A stretch of 64,000 nucleotides of DNA, from assembly GCA_963969495.1 (NCBI GenBank), contig OZ018337.1:80710648-80774647 (forward strand), written 5' to 3'. This document shows positions 31,720 through 42,169 of the stretch, in pieces. How positions within the stretch are numbered: the stretch's first letter is position 1; the number at the start of each line of letters is the position of its first letter. The position numbers and the translations under genes are program-made. Source of the stretch: Ceratothoa steindachneri. Its lineage: Eukaryota; Arthropoda; Malacostraca; Isopoda; Cymothoidae. Under the pieces are notes generated by a model. That model saw only the letters and a list, made by a program, of their open reading frames with translations. It searched no databases and had not been told where the DNA came from.

Positions 31720-31776
31720 TTTAGAGTCCATCTGGCGACTGCCTAATGGGGCCAAATTCGCCGTACTCACACAACA
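31720..31776 (-). repeat. Orphan copy of the shared LINE 3' tail hairpin
   Basis: On the minus strand ACGGCGAATTTGGCCCCATT is followed by AGGCAGTCGCCAGATGGACT. It matches the tail found at 36345, 56693 and 61592 and forms the same stem, GGCGA/TCGCC with inner GCC/GGC. No coding LINE sequence is recognised next to it. Confidence 0.55.
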
Positions 31777-31779
31777 ACT

Positions 31780-32440
31780 TTGTTTACCCCAATACGATTT
31801 GTACGATTGTTCTCAACCAATCACAACCCTTGTCTGACGCATTTTAAATTAACCAATCAGTGTTGAGTTCCTTTTGTTTTTCTATCGCTTCTACACCCAA
31901 AGCCAATTGTGTTTTCTCAACCCGCCAGACAAAGTGAATTACCAATAATGTTAATATAATCAAAATGATTCGAATGTCCAAGTGTACAGGATGTAATTTC
32001 CCTTCCTTTTTTTTGTATTTTCAGTCCCACGTGAGGCTATAGCCCGTGTGGGCATACCCGTGCGGCTATACCTTCTTGTCTTACCACTTGTGTCCATACC
32101 AATCGTATTCATACCCTTGTGTCTATATTCATTCATTATAAATCAATACACATAACTCGTCTAAATATCTTTCATTTGTATTCTATTTCAATTGCTATTC
32201 TGTATCTGTGTATTTCTAATCTTCTCCTTTTGCTCTTTATTATATCTTTCTGCGCAAGTAATCGCAGCCCTTTAAAATATATAATTATATAAATTATTGA
32301 ATTATTAGTTTCAATAACAGAGTATATAAACATTCCAAATTTATTTCATTCCCTGAAATGTTGACTCGGTTTACCTCAGTTAACGCTTTAAATCTCACTG
32401 TGCTTTTCAGTTAACGCTTTGCTCACTATGTCGGTCGGTC
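31780..32440. other. Unassigned sequence with two CCAAT boxes
   Basis: CCAAT pentamers at 31817 and 31853 lie in contexts (AACCAATCA) like those in the LINE A 5' UTR. No coding sequence recognised; it could be LTR or UTR material. Confidence 0.3.
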
Positions 32441-32444
32441 GCTC

Positions 32445-32885
32445 CATTTTGCTTTTTTTTTAATAACATTGTAACTATTCGGCTGATTTTAACGAAATTT
32501 GAAACTCTTATGATTTTTACATTCTCTTTCGAATGATATAATTGCCATAGTCATCCTAAGGTTAGCCCAGGAATTATTTTGTTTGGCAATAATATCATAA
32601 CTATTTAGCCTATTCTAAAGAAATTTACAACCCTTATTTTGTTTTACATTCTGTATCGAATGATACAATTGCCGAAGTCCTCCCAAGGTTAGCTCGGGAA
32701 TTATTTTGTTTTGGAAATGACATCATAACTATTCCGTTGATTCTAACGAAATTTGAAACCCTTATGTTGTTTTACATTCTCTTTCGAATGATATCATTGC
32801 CAAAGTCCTCCCAAGTTTAGCAATGGAATTATTTTGTTGTGCCAATAATATCATAATTATTCGGCCGATTCTAACCAAATAACCA
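32445..32885. repeat. 127-bp tandem repeat, about 3.5 units
   Basis: GAATTATTTTGTT recurs at 32571, 32698 and 32826, a period of 127-128 bp. Units also share TTTCGAATGATA and CCCAAGGTTAGC. Units have diverged by substitutions. Confidence 0.85.
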
Positions 32886-32889
32886 ATTA

Positions 32890-33280
32890 CTTTATTGGTG
32901 CATTCATTAACCAAATCCCATTATTGGTGCCCCAAGACCCGTTTCAATTATATATATATAGATCGTCTAGTGACGAGAAATTTATATAGTTGTTTTCACG
33001 CGTTAGTTTCTGCCCGCGTGTGTTTTAAATTTAAACTCAACCGGCTTTGCTCTGATTGGACGTGACGCGGAGAGCATCCATACCCGTCTTACTTCACTCG
33101 CGCTTTGGAATTTTCTACCTTCTCTCACGCATTTTTTCTAACGAGCCGTCCGCATTGAATTTCACTCCAACTTGGAAATAACATTTCTTTTCATTTTCTT
33201 TCAAATTGTCTCACTTATTCAATCTCCTCAAATTTTATTTTCATAGCCGGGAAATGTTTGTACCTCACACATTCCCTCAC
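32890..33280. other. Possible LTR or leader of Gypsy 2
   Basis: Lies directly before the gag remnant and contains a GC-richer stretch with GATTGGACGTGACGCGG. I could not match it to a right-hand LTR, so the call is positional only. Confidence 0.25.
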
Positions 33281-33285
33281 ACAAA

Positions 33286-34360
33286 ATGGACAACACAGTG
33301 ATGATTAATATTGCCACACAATCTTCTGCCATATCTGCAACTTGCAAAAACAGGCCAGAGCTACTCAACTTCCTTCTCGTTGTGCAATTCAGGCGCTGCA
33401 ATCAGCCATCCAGCTGTATTCATCCAGGTTGTCAGCGCCCGACACAGCCACCCTCCAATCATTCGTCTCGCTTTCGATGCAGCCAACCCAATCACGTGGA
33501 TGGATATATACAACGTAATCATGTTCCTTCACCCCATGCGTTTCACGTGGTTCCTTGAACATATTAAGGAATTGATCGGGGCGAAAGGCGCTCTGTCTGA
33601 GCCTTTCGACTACCTCTTGACAGATTTTCATTCGTGAAATTCTTGACCCTATAGGGTTACATATTATGATTGGGAGACATACTAACGTTGGTCAAATAGC
33701 CAAATCAGACGAAGTTATATGGCTAAATCCATACGTTAACTGGAGGACTGCCCCACACAATCCGATTATTTGTTCTAATCTATCTCTTTCTCAAGTTAGG
33801 ATACCAACGGAATCTTGCAACAACAGAGAGGACCTGTGTAACACCTTTCACACTTCAACTCCGGCCTTAGCTGCCACGTTGTAGGGGATAGAGAAGTAAT
33901 CAGAAAATTTGAAATTCAAACGTGGGACCGCGCGAGTGCACAGTTACACGGGTGAACGGATCGACAGGCGCCGTTCGTCCTCTCGAAGGCGAAACCAACA
34001 TAGGCATTCCAGCACAAGAGGTGAGGCCAGCATTCCTTTAGTCATTATTCTTTTGCATCTAAGTTTTCTCTCTCAATCAAAGAGTCTCTGCTGGTAGCGT
34101 GAGAAATATGGTAGTAACGCTATACACTGCACACAGCCTTGCCAACATTACTACTCATCCTATTCTCATTCTCAATTAAATACTCTCTCTTCACAATTTC
34201 GGTCCTTCTCATTCTCATGCTTCTTCAAATGTTATTTTCCTCAACACAAAAATTGGTGCTGGTACCACAAAGAAATATAATGCACAAGCCGTAAAATGCT
34301 TGCACTTCTGCACACATTTGCAAGCAGTAACCCTTTCAAATAACATTCATCCACTATTTT
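33286..34360 (+). pseudogene. Gypsy 2 gag remnant
   Basis: Broken frames: PAVFIQVVSARHSHPP, then FDAANPITWMDIYNVIMF, EHIKELIGAKGALSEPFDYL, then LNPYVNWRTAPHN, which parallels VNPYVNWRS in Gypsy 1. A Cys/His segment WCWYH followed by AQAVKCLHFCTH near 34255-34320 corresponds to the LCRYH-KCKKPC motif of the other copy. Gag assembly function is inferred from family; the gene is not intact. Confidence 0.5.
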
Positions 34361-34599
34361 AATCTCAACAATCATTCCCGCTTCTCATTCTAATGCTCCA
34401 CTTCACTCTCATTTTCATTCTAATATTTTAAATTCTTCGGATAATTTATACTAAAGACGCAAGTGATTAATGGGTCTATCACCTCTGTCGTCCCTTTACT
34501 TCCTTAGGTTGATGCACGATTTCGTATTTTTCACCCACTTTTTGGTTTTTCATGTCTAGTTGACACTGTTATTCAATGGAGTGTAATTACAGCCTCTCT

Positions 34600-34960
34600 G
34601 GACTATAAAGCTTGCTCAACTTCTGATCTTGTCATTAAGGTCGCCAATTCCTCGGATATAAGACCTATTAAAGTCGCCAATTCATCTGATATAAGACCTA
34701 TCAGTCGTCTATCAGGCACCGTCGGGTTTTTCAATGGACGTTTAATATTGCCGATGTTGGCACTCCTATTTTGCGTCTCAATTTTCTCTCTGCCCACGAC
34801 CTATAAGTTGATTCTCGCAACCACACGCCTGTCGATCGAACTACTTCACTCACAGTTTCGGGTTCATTTTTCCCTTCTCACAGTTATTTCCTCTCTGCTC
34901 GGTTTCGATCAGAGAACGAGCAGTTCCATACTTTTTTATCGCCCCCTTTAGTCTTAAAAG
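34600..34960 (+). pseudogene. Gypsy 2 protease C-terminal remnant
   Basis: Reads FQWTFNIADVGTPILRLNFL, then SAHDL and VDSRNHTPVDRTTSLTV, the usual end of a Gypsy aspartic protease (ADV-PILG-DFL). The catalytic Asp-Thr-Gly is not seen. Decayed. Confidence 0.6.
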
Positions 34961-35214
34961 GCCGAGGGTCGCAAACATCACTGAAAAGGAGAAAGTATCA
35001 GCAATCATCCAGCGATCACTTTCAATGGACAGAAGTGACGCTCGACGGAGGAGACAACAAAAAAAAAATGTGGGCCTGATCCTTTATTTCTACTTAACTG
35101 CCTCTGGTTTGTGGTTCCCTTTTTCTTCAAAATGGTTCCAGATATAACCATAGCTTTTTGTTTAAAATTCTAACAATTAAATCTAAATACTTATTAAGAA
35201 ATACACTGCATTTT

Positions 35215-36412
35215 CATCTCCGCGGGGTCGCTACCACCTGTCCCTTGTACTCGTGACGTAATTGTAAAATTGTGGTCTTTTTTCCAATTTCCCGGTTGCA
35301 TTTAATTTAGACCCCTAAAAAAGCAATTCATTGATCTTTTTGGAGCACACCTCGTGTCTGCCGCGGCGGTGCTATTACATGGAATTAAATATCAGTCGTT
35401 TGCAAAGAACAGGTTTTTCTTTAACAAAGGCTTAATTAGTCATCTTTATGTCCAATAATTGCCCATTGTCGTGCAGCATAGATACAAGATAATAAGAGGA
35501 TGCAGGCGGGACTTCTTGAATTCTTATCTTCAAGAATTTATGTGGCGTGACCGTTTCTTCAGGAATCCTTTTCATAACCTATGTACTCATATTTCCAATC
35601 TTGCTTACGTTAGTTCCTTCTATTGCCAGCTGTCGGAGGGGGGTCCTGCGACAACTTGCCCCGAATCCTATTGAGTCGCTTCCACACGGAAACGACAGTA
35701 CTCGTAGGCCTGGAGGGACCAGGAAGAGCGGCATTCATGATGTTAAGCAGCTCCCTGATGAAATCGAGGTATAAAGGCCGGTCTATCTCAAACATGATCG
35801 GTGACTGTGCGTGCCATTGCGCCGCGACTGTTCCCATGGACCTATCTTCCAATACCACGACGGCTTCAGGTCGCTTTCTGTCGTCTCCGAATCCGACACA
35901 CTCGTGTGACGCATCGCTATTTGATGAAGCACTCGCCTGTGCCCTATTTCAACTACTGCGTCGTCCCTCAGACTGTTCGGCACATTCTTGTCGAATGTCC
36001 CAGTCTGGGTGATCTTCGCGCACGTTACCTGTCCCGGTACCGGGATGGGCGGGGGTCGCTACCGCCTGTCCTTTGTACTCGGGACGAGTGCGTGCACATT
36101 GACTGGTGGACTTGTTGACTTTTGGGGGGAGGTCGGCCATCTCCCTATTATTTAAGCAGGTTTTTTTTTTTTGTTTTTTGTTGTTATTTTGCTTTTTTCC
36201 CCTCTTATAGGTGGCACGCTCCTGCACTGGGGATACCTCCCCCGACGCAGGATCTTTCTTACTGTTCACTTCCCTTTCCCTTTTTTGGGTGTGTGTGTGT
36301 TTTTTATCCTAATTTTATCTTAAAGTATCCTAGTTATAGGCCAATTGTTAATACGGCGACTAATGCCCAAGTAGGCAGTCACCAGATGAGCTCTTTAATA
36401 AAAAAAAAAATG
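35215..36412 (+). pseudogene. LINE F2: rearranged copy of the I-type LINE inside Gypsy 2
   Basis: The right part (35868-36412) is the plus-strand C-terminus and tail: FCRLRIRHTRVTHRYLM, VPQTVRHILVECPSLGDLRA, then the 3' UTR and the shared tail ending in poly(A). The same protein segment lies at 61180-61410. The middle part (about 35610-35865) is on the minus strand and joins ORF1-like sequence (PGPSRPTSTVVSV) to pre-RT sequence (WKRLNRIRGKLSQDPPP). Two short plus-strand pieces match the family: 35218-35262 (GGGGTCGCTACC) and 35335-35365 (CTTTTTGGAGCACACCTCGT). Inversion next to a 3' end suggests twin priming plus deletion. Confidence 0.65.
36345..36410 (+). other. LINE 3' tail hairpin, copy in LINE F2
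   Basis: GGCGACTAATGCCCAAGTAG continuing GCAGTCACCAGATGAGC. Stems GGCGACT/AGTCACC (one C-A mismatch) and GCC/GGC. Just upstream, CCTAGTTATAGG forms a second short stem. The A-rich end follows. Confidence 0.7.
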
Positions 36413-36424
36413 CCCGGTTTCCGC

Positions 36425-36740
36425 CAACCAATCCCCATTCCCTGAGCCTTCTACATGAATTTCCTGGCTTTAGTTTGCCATCTTAAAAAAACTCCTATTA
36501 AACACAGTGTTGTCCACCGGAGAGAAACGAGGAGAGGGCCTGTATTTCCCTAACCCCGTCGTCTAGCCCCAGATAAACTCAAGGATGAAGCAAGAGTTCA
36601 CCTACATGGTGGAAGCTGGCATAGCTAGCCCCTCTACTTTTCCTTGGGCATCTCCACTTCATAATTAAATCTACTCCGGGTGAATACAGAGCTGTGAGTG
36701 ATTACAGACGGCCAAATGCCTGTACAGTCAACACATAAGG
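36425..36740 (+). pseudogene. Gypsy 2 RT, N-terminal piece
   Basis: In broken frames: HEFPGFSLPS, TPIKHSVVHRRETRRGP, PRRLAPDKLKDEARVH, TYMVEAGIASPSTFPWASPL, then EYRAVSDYRRPNA-like and VNT. This is the segment that leads into the first RT strands of Ty3/Gypsy pol. It stops at CAACACAT (36738), where the next insertion begins. Confidence 0.7.
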
Positions 36741-37632
36741 GGGGGGGGGAGGCAAATAAAGCCAAACGAAAAATTAAATTTTAATAAAAATTAATTGAAT
36801 CGGCGCATGAGGTTATTCAAAGGTAATCAGCCCATCTTTCTCGCGTTCATTCCTCCTAAAAAGAGAAAGAAAACCTAAGATTAGGAGGAATATTCATTTT
36901 GAAGGGTCCTATCCGTGTAGGACTTTAACGATGCTAAACTAGAACAAATTGGAGAAGATAAAGAAACCAACAATTGGGATTCCTACCTTATGGTCCTCCG
37001 TGCGACGTCTTCTTTGAGTTTCCAGCCCGAGTCGATTCCTCCCTCCTTCCACAGTTAGTGTGTGGTGTGAAGTTTCTTGCCTCGCCACTTTTCTTGCAAG
37101 CCGAAGGCTTGATTGAAGATAGCTCCGTTGGTACCGAAAATAAAATCACCGAATGTTAATATTACTTTTACCGAATCGGGTAATTTTAGACGTAAGTAAA
37201 TAATTACGGACGGCTACGCTTAGCACTGCTTGCTCGATTGAAAATTGTGGGGGACGTTTGCTCTATCAGATTTTGAGAGCGACTGTTTGCTCTACCAGAT
37301 TTTGAGAGCGACTGTTTGCTATATCATATTCTGAGAGCGACTGTTTGCTCTATCAAATTTTGAGAGCGACTGTTGTCTCTATCAGATTTTGAAAGCGACT
37401 GGGGAACAAGCTTCTCCGAGATACCCATAAGGATTTTGCCCAACTGTTAGATGATTGGTTTTTAGTGAATTTAAATAAAATTATTCTCCGAATCTTGGGC
37501 TTTTATTTATTAAATTTATCAAATTCATTAAGTAAGTTTATTCATTAAATCTATCAAATTGATTTATAAAATAAATTTTAATTATATTTGTATTTTTATA
37601 CAAAATATTCTACACCGTTGCAGTTATATATC
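36741..37632. other. Insertion within Gypsy 2 RT, unidentified
   Basis: Begins at a run of G (36743-36751) and carries the 29-bp repeat at 37249-37402. AT-rich afterwards. No coding sequence or terminal repeats were recognised. Confidence 0.4.
37249..37402. repeat. 29-bp tandem repeat, about five units
   Basis: Units of the form GACTGTTTGCTCTATCAGAT plus TTTGAGAGC repeat every 29 bp, with small substitutions. Confidence 0.92.
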
Positions 37633-38305
37633 CTCTCCGCTATCTGTCTGAATTCAACTCTGCTCTCTTCGGTTGTTCAATCTTTATCGACTCGATCTAG
37701 TTCGTGCTTTCAACCAGATCACAATTTACCCAGATAACATCCCAAAGGAAGCTATCGCCAAGCCATTTGGTTCATTCATCATGCTCAGAATGCCGTATGG
37801 CCTTCGCAACAGTTATCAGACTTTGCAACATTTCATGCATCAGACTCTGAGAGCTCTTCTTTCCGTCTTTTGTTACATCGACGACCTCCCGATAGAATCT
37901 AGGTCTTTAGAGGAACTTCTATCAAAGCTTCGTTACGTTTTTGCTCACCTAGAAGAGTATGGTATCGTACTCAATATTTCTAAGTATCTATTTGGGGTCG
38001 CACAACTCTCATTTCTTGGATACTATGTTTCTCCTGACGGAATTCGTCCTCCCGACGACAAAGTTGCTGTCATTCGGGTTTTACCCAGACCATATTCGCT
38101 CAAGAAAATTGGTCAGTTCTGTGTTATGGTTAACTTTTATCATAGATTTATTCCTGACGGCTCTAGGATCATGCAACTACTCAACACTCTTCTCCCCGCC
38201 GTTTCACTGGGACATCCTTGCCCAGGGGCCTCCATGAGCGTTGCCTCGGATACGTCAGCCAACTATGTAGGTGCAACCATAACACACAAGGTTAGTGACT
38301 CATAG
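37633..38305 (+). pseudogene. Gypsy 2 RT main part
   Basis: After YPLRYLSEFNSALFGCS and one frame change, 37673-38305 is open. It reads LDLVRAFNQITIYPDNIPKE, FIMLRMPYGLRNSYQTLQHF, CYIDDLPIESRSLEEL (the YxDD active site is present), FLGYYVSPDGIRPPDDKVAV and FCVMVNFYHRFIPDGSRIMQ. These are RT palm and thumb motifs of a Ty3/Gypsy element. The end shades into RNase H (ASDTSANYVGATI). Confidence 0.85.
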
Positions 38306-38309
38306 CAAC

Positions 38310-38700
38310 CTCTCTCTTTCTTTTCGAAATATTTAACTCCTTCTCAAAAGAGATATAGCACCCTTTCAATGGAGCTGCTCGGGGTATATCTCATTCTTCA
38401 CCACTTCCGAAAATATTTGGAAGTGAATATACCTTCTTCGCTGACCTAAAGCCATTGGTTGGTGCACTATTCGCACATAGCATTTCTTCCACGCGCTCTG
38501 CAGACGATTTTCTCATCTAGATTTCATTTTGAACAACTTACAAGCGACATTGAATACTTTCCTGGCTCCTCAAACGTCGTACCGGACGCACTTTCTCGCA
38601 TTCCTTCAATATTGGGCAAGCAACTCTGCCATGCGTCCATTGATTATGCAACAATAAATAACGTTGGCTCAGGAACAGAATAAAAACACGCAAACACTAG
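38310..38700 (+). pseudogene. Gypsy 2 RNase H remnant
   Basis: Broken frames give PLSFFSKYLTPSQKRYSTL, then SMELLGVYLILHHFRKYLE and DIEYFPGSSNVVPDALSRIP, the conserved middle and end of the Gypsy RNase H (catalytic Asp-Ala-Leu-Ser-Arg region). Several stops. Confidence 0.75.
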
Positions 38701-38839
38701 TCACTCTTCTCAAGTCGTCGTTCGTGAAATCGACTTACCAAACAGTCCTTCTAGGAAAACTTTTCCTTATCTAACTGTTCTCGTCCTCTTATTCCTCTTG
38801 CTTACCATCGGCATACATTTGACCCAACTCACAGTCTTT

Positions 38840-39430
38840 CGCATCCTGGCATGCGAGCTACTCGCAAGCTAATTGCGCAACTTTTTGTGTGGCCAGATAT
38901 GAGGGCCAACGTGGCCAAATGGACCCCTCATGTGTGCCTCGTCAGCGTGCTAAGGTCCAACGACACACAAAGACTCCTATGGTTCCCTTTGCATTGCCTT
39001 TGTCCCGTTTCAGCGAAATTCACGTCCATCTTGTAGGTCATCTGCCTTGCTATCGTGCCTGCACCTATCTTATCACTATGATCGACCGCTTCACTCATTG
39101 GCCAGAGACTGTCCCCATTCCAGACATATGAGCTTCCACCGTCTCTCAGGCTACGTTTCTCGTATTGGTATCCTTTCCACACTCATGACTGACCGTGTTA
39201 GTCAATATGAATCCCACTAATCTGATTTGCTCATGGCAGTTATTGGTTCTTTTTGCACCACAAGCTACGACTCCCAAATCAACGCCGCCGTCGAACGTTT
39301 GCATCAGACGCTGAAAGTAAGTTTGCGATCCACGTATCCCAGTATTACGTGGTTGGACGAGCTGTCTCTGATTCTACTGGGGATTCTTTCAACTATGAAA
39401 AAGGATGTGTAGTACTCTGTTGCTGAATCA
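38840..39430 (+). pseudogene. Gypsy 2 integrase remnant
   Basis: Frames 38851-39412 hold RKLIAQLFVWPDMRANVAKW (zinc-binding region), FSEIHVHLVGHLP where the first catalytic Asp is replaced by His, TMIDRFTHWPETVPIPDI, LSTLMTDRVSQYESH (second Asp) and QINAAVERLHQTLKVSLRST (catalytic Glu). The protein is split over several frames and has stops. The zinc-binding HH-CC motif is partly lost. Confidence 0.78.
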
Positions 39431-39702
39431 ATTTACAGTACGCACCTTCATCTTCCCGTTCAATTCTCTTCTTGTTCCGACCTACATCTACCTTCTTTTA
39501 TCGATCCTGCTGCCTATGTCAATTTGACACCACTCCCGCGGCTATCTCTTTCTCCTAAGAAATAATCTAAGGTACTTTCCGAAACTATTCTAAAAGGTGG
39601 TGTTATTCCTATATATAAGTAATTTCACCCAATCACTGTGTAGTATTGTTGATAGCTTGGAGTAGGAAAGGGAGCAAAGAAAAATAAAGAAAGAAAAGTA
39701 GT

Positions 39703-39790
39703 GAAACGAGTTTGAAACGCGCTTCCCGCGTCGCTGGACAGCCGTTAGCAAGAGCCTTAAACCACTCGGCCATCCTGAGTCCCCCAAAAG
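39703..39790 (-). repeat. tRNA-like sequence, probable SINE head
   Basis: On the minus strand GGACTCAGGATGGCCGAGTG is followed by GTTTAAGGCTCTTGC. This is a good A box (TGGCCGAGTGGTTTAAGG). A poor B box (GTTTCAAACTC) lies about 45 nt further on, and then a CTTTCTTTATTTTTC tract. The internal arms do not fold as a clean cloverleaf, so a tRNA(Ser/Leu)-derived SINE or pseudogene is more likely than a working tRNA. Confidence 0.5.
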
Positions 39791-39799
39791 ACTCATTAA

Positions 39800-40440
39800 G
39801 GCAAAGCATTTAAGTCGCGCGTCTGAACTTCTCGCAAGCTACAGTATAACGAGTTTGTAGGGATATTTATTGTTTGTTTTTTTGCGACATTTTATGAGGC
39901 TCAATTTCATTATTTTTTTAAGAAATAACGACCAACGAGAGCATGAATTTGTTAAGGTCTGTGTTGGTTATTCCAAGTGGTCAGTGAAAAGAAGTCAAAA
40001 TGAAGCTCTGGTAAGTTTCGGTTTCATTATTTACCAAACTAAGAAGGGAAAAACAACGAAAGCATGACTTTGTAAGTCTGAATATAGAATTGTGCCGAGT
40101 GGTAAAGTTAGAGGAAGTGAAATGTGTGGAAGATACTTCAATAATAGCCTATTTGCTGCACTCAGGAGTGGGTAGGCGCACAACTCTCTCGAGTATATTA
40201 AAATCTAGAGGGTTGCGCTTCAACGTTTCTCCGATCGCCAAGAAGTCTCTTCCTGACGAGATGCCTTCGTTGGTGATCGTTTTTTTAGTAGTGGGTAAAT
40301 AATCACTCTATTATGAAGTTCATTATAATCTACAGATAGCTATGACGTCTAACAATATAGTTATTTTAAAGGTAATTATAATATATATTTATAATATACA
40401 AATGAAGTATGTCTGTGTGTGTGTCTTTCCATTTATAGGA
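39800..40440. other. Intergenic, nothing recognised
   Basis: AT-rich; short frames only. A (TATAAT)-like run near 40380-40400 precedes the polypyrimidine tract. Confidence 0.3.
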
Positions 40441-41160
40441 ATAAAAAATATCCCCTTCTAACCCCCTCTCCCCTCCATTCCCTCACTTTCCCCCACTCCA
40501 CTTTCTCCCCCTTTTCCCTTATCTCTCCCCCCTCTCAAACCATGAAAAAATACTCTCCCTCCTCTCTCTCTGCTCCTCACGGCCTTTTCCCCAATCTCTC
40601 CACCTTTTCCCCCATCCCCCCCTCTCCAACTATCCAAATTTACCCCCACACTATCCCTTGTCCCCCATCTTCTCCCTCTCTTATTTATTCCCCTCTCCAT
40701 CTTCCCCCTCTCTCCCTCTTCCACAACCCCCTCTTCCCTCTCTCACTTTTCCTACCCTCTCCCACCCCACTTTCTCCAGACTCCCCCTCTATCTCTTCCC
40801 TCTCAAACCATGAGAAAAATACCTCCCCCCCTCTCTCTGCCCCTCCCCGCCTCTTCCCCAATCTCTCCACCTTTCCCCACCCCTTTTCCCCCTCTCCAAC
40901 TCCCCCAATTTACCCCCACACTATCCGTTCTCCACCCTGTCCCCCATCTCTCCCCTCTTTTATTTCGTTCCCTCCCCATCTTTCTCCTTTCCCACAACCC
41001 TCTATCTCCCCTCTTGCAAGCCTCTCATCCAAGAGAAAAATTCTCTCCTTTCTCAATCTCCTCCCCCCTCCTCTCTCTCACCTTCCTACCCTCTCCATCC
41101 CCACTTTCCCCAGCCTCCCATCCCCCCTCTATCTCCCTTTTCCCCTCCTACAAAGGAGAT
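40441..41160. repeat. Polypyrimidine tract with about 265-bp higher-order repeats
   Basis: About 720 bp almost free of G on the plus strand, mostly C/T with scattered A. Segments around CTCAAACCATGA..AAAAATAC at 40535 and 40803, and a looser one near 41018, indicate long internal units. Long open frames on both strands (40419-41201 plus; 40458-40997 minus) are composition artefacts rich in Pro/Ser/Leu or Gly/Glu/Arg. Confidence 0.85.
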
Positions 41161-41164
41161 TCAA

Positions 41165-42165
41165 ACCAAGAGACTTTTTTAAATCCGTTCTTAAAATATA
41201 GAGTTATAGAATAGAAGATAAGACGCTCGATCTGTTTCTGTGGCCAAATCGTTGTTCGCTCATAACTAACGGTCAGTCACGCGTAAGCGTAAACTGCCGG
41301 GCCCGTGCGGTGAAACGTTTACTCATTTTAAATATATTATATGATAAGGGTGATAGGGAGACTGCGCACCTCAACTGAATCTGCCTTCACCCTAAAAATG
41401 GCACTCGGCTGGTGGTAAAGAAACTGATGCCACATGTCATAGAAGCAACCATTCATAGTGAAAGTGGAAAAGGATAGGATGTTTTCATTCATGGAATAAC
41501 CTTAAATCCATAACGGTATGAATTGCCATTTACATTCAGAAGACCTAATTTCCCAATCCGTGTAAGTTTTACAATGTGAATTTTAAAAAGATCGTAAGGT
41601 GAGATTCTATTAGAGGCATAATTGCAATTGGAGGAACTCTGTTTTTACCTGCGGCGAAGCGACAGGTCAAGGCGTTGTTTTTTTTTCAAAACGAGTAAAG
41701 TTCAATTGCACCCATTTAAAGCCACGAAATGACCCAGATGACCATGGGACATATGGTTATTCACCCTGGAGATTTCAAATCTGCCATCGGATTTGGCGCT
41801 GGGTGGCGCCATCTAGTTTCAGAAGCCTCATTTAGCCATTCAAAGGGACTTTTAAGTGATTTGAGCTATGGGAAACCATCGATGCAATAACCATTTATCA
41901 TATTATCACAAAACGCCGCAGGTCATTGGAGGGACTTTCCCTCCGGTTCTTATGGTCAATTCTATATTGATTGCTCTATAGCCGGAAGCAAAAGTTATCT
42001 GTTGTATTTGCTCCAAATGGAAAAACTAAGAATACTCTATACCAAGAAGTTATGTATTGTTGCTGAACAAGATTAAGTTTATTTCATAGAATGAGAATAT
42101 TGTTGGTGGAAGATAAAAAATGAAAAAGATCAAATCCGTCTTACTTTATTCCCGAAGGCACTTTT
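41165..42165. other. Intergenic, nothing recognised
   Basis: No recognisable coding, RNA or repeat feature. Contains GGCGCTGGGTGGCGCCATCT near 41798, without context. Confidence 0.3.
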
Positions 42166-42169
42166 TATA

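Larger units (their letters stand above)
33200..39600 (+). mobile_element. Gypsy 2: Ty3/Gypsy retrotransposon remnant with two insertions
   Basis: Fragments of one element lie in order: gag (33286-34360), protease end (34600-34960), RT (36425-36740 and 37633-38210), RNase H (about 38215-38690) and integrase (38840-39420). An I-type LINE fragment (35215-36412) splits protease from RT, and the RT linker resumes directly after its A-rich end. A second insertion of about 0.9 kb (36741-37632) splits the RT. All parts have stops. After the integrase, AAAAGGTGG at 39594-39602 could be the polypurine tract, followed by TGTTATTCC as a possible 3' LTR start. Confidence 0.7.

Noticed and set aside
39703..39790. 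Functional tRNA gene
   Set aside because: Only the A box is good; the B box and the arms do not fit a cloverleaf.
40419..41201. 260-codon plus-strand open frame and long minus-strand frames
   Set aside because: They lie in a polypyrimidine tract; the protein is Pro/Ser/Leu (or Gly/Glu/Arg) filler dictated by composition.
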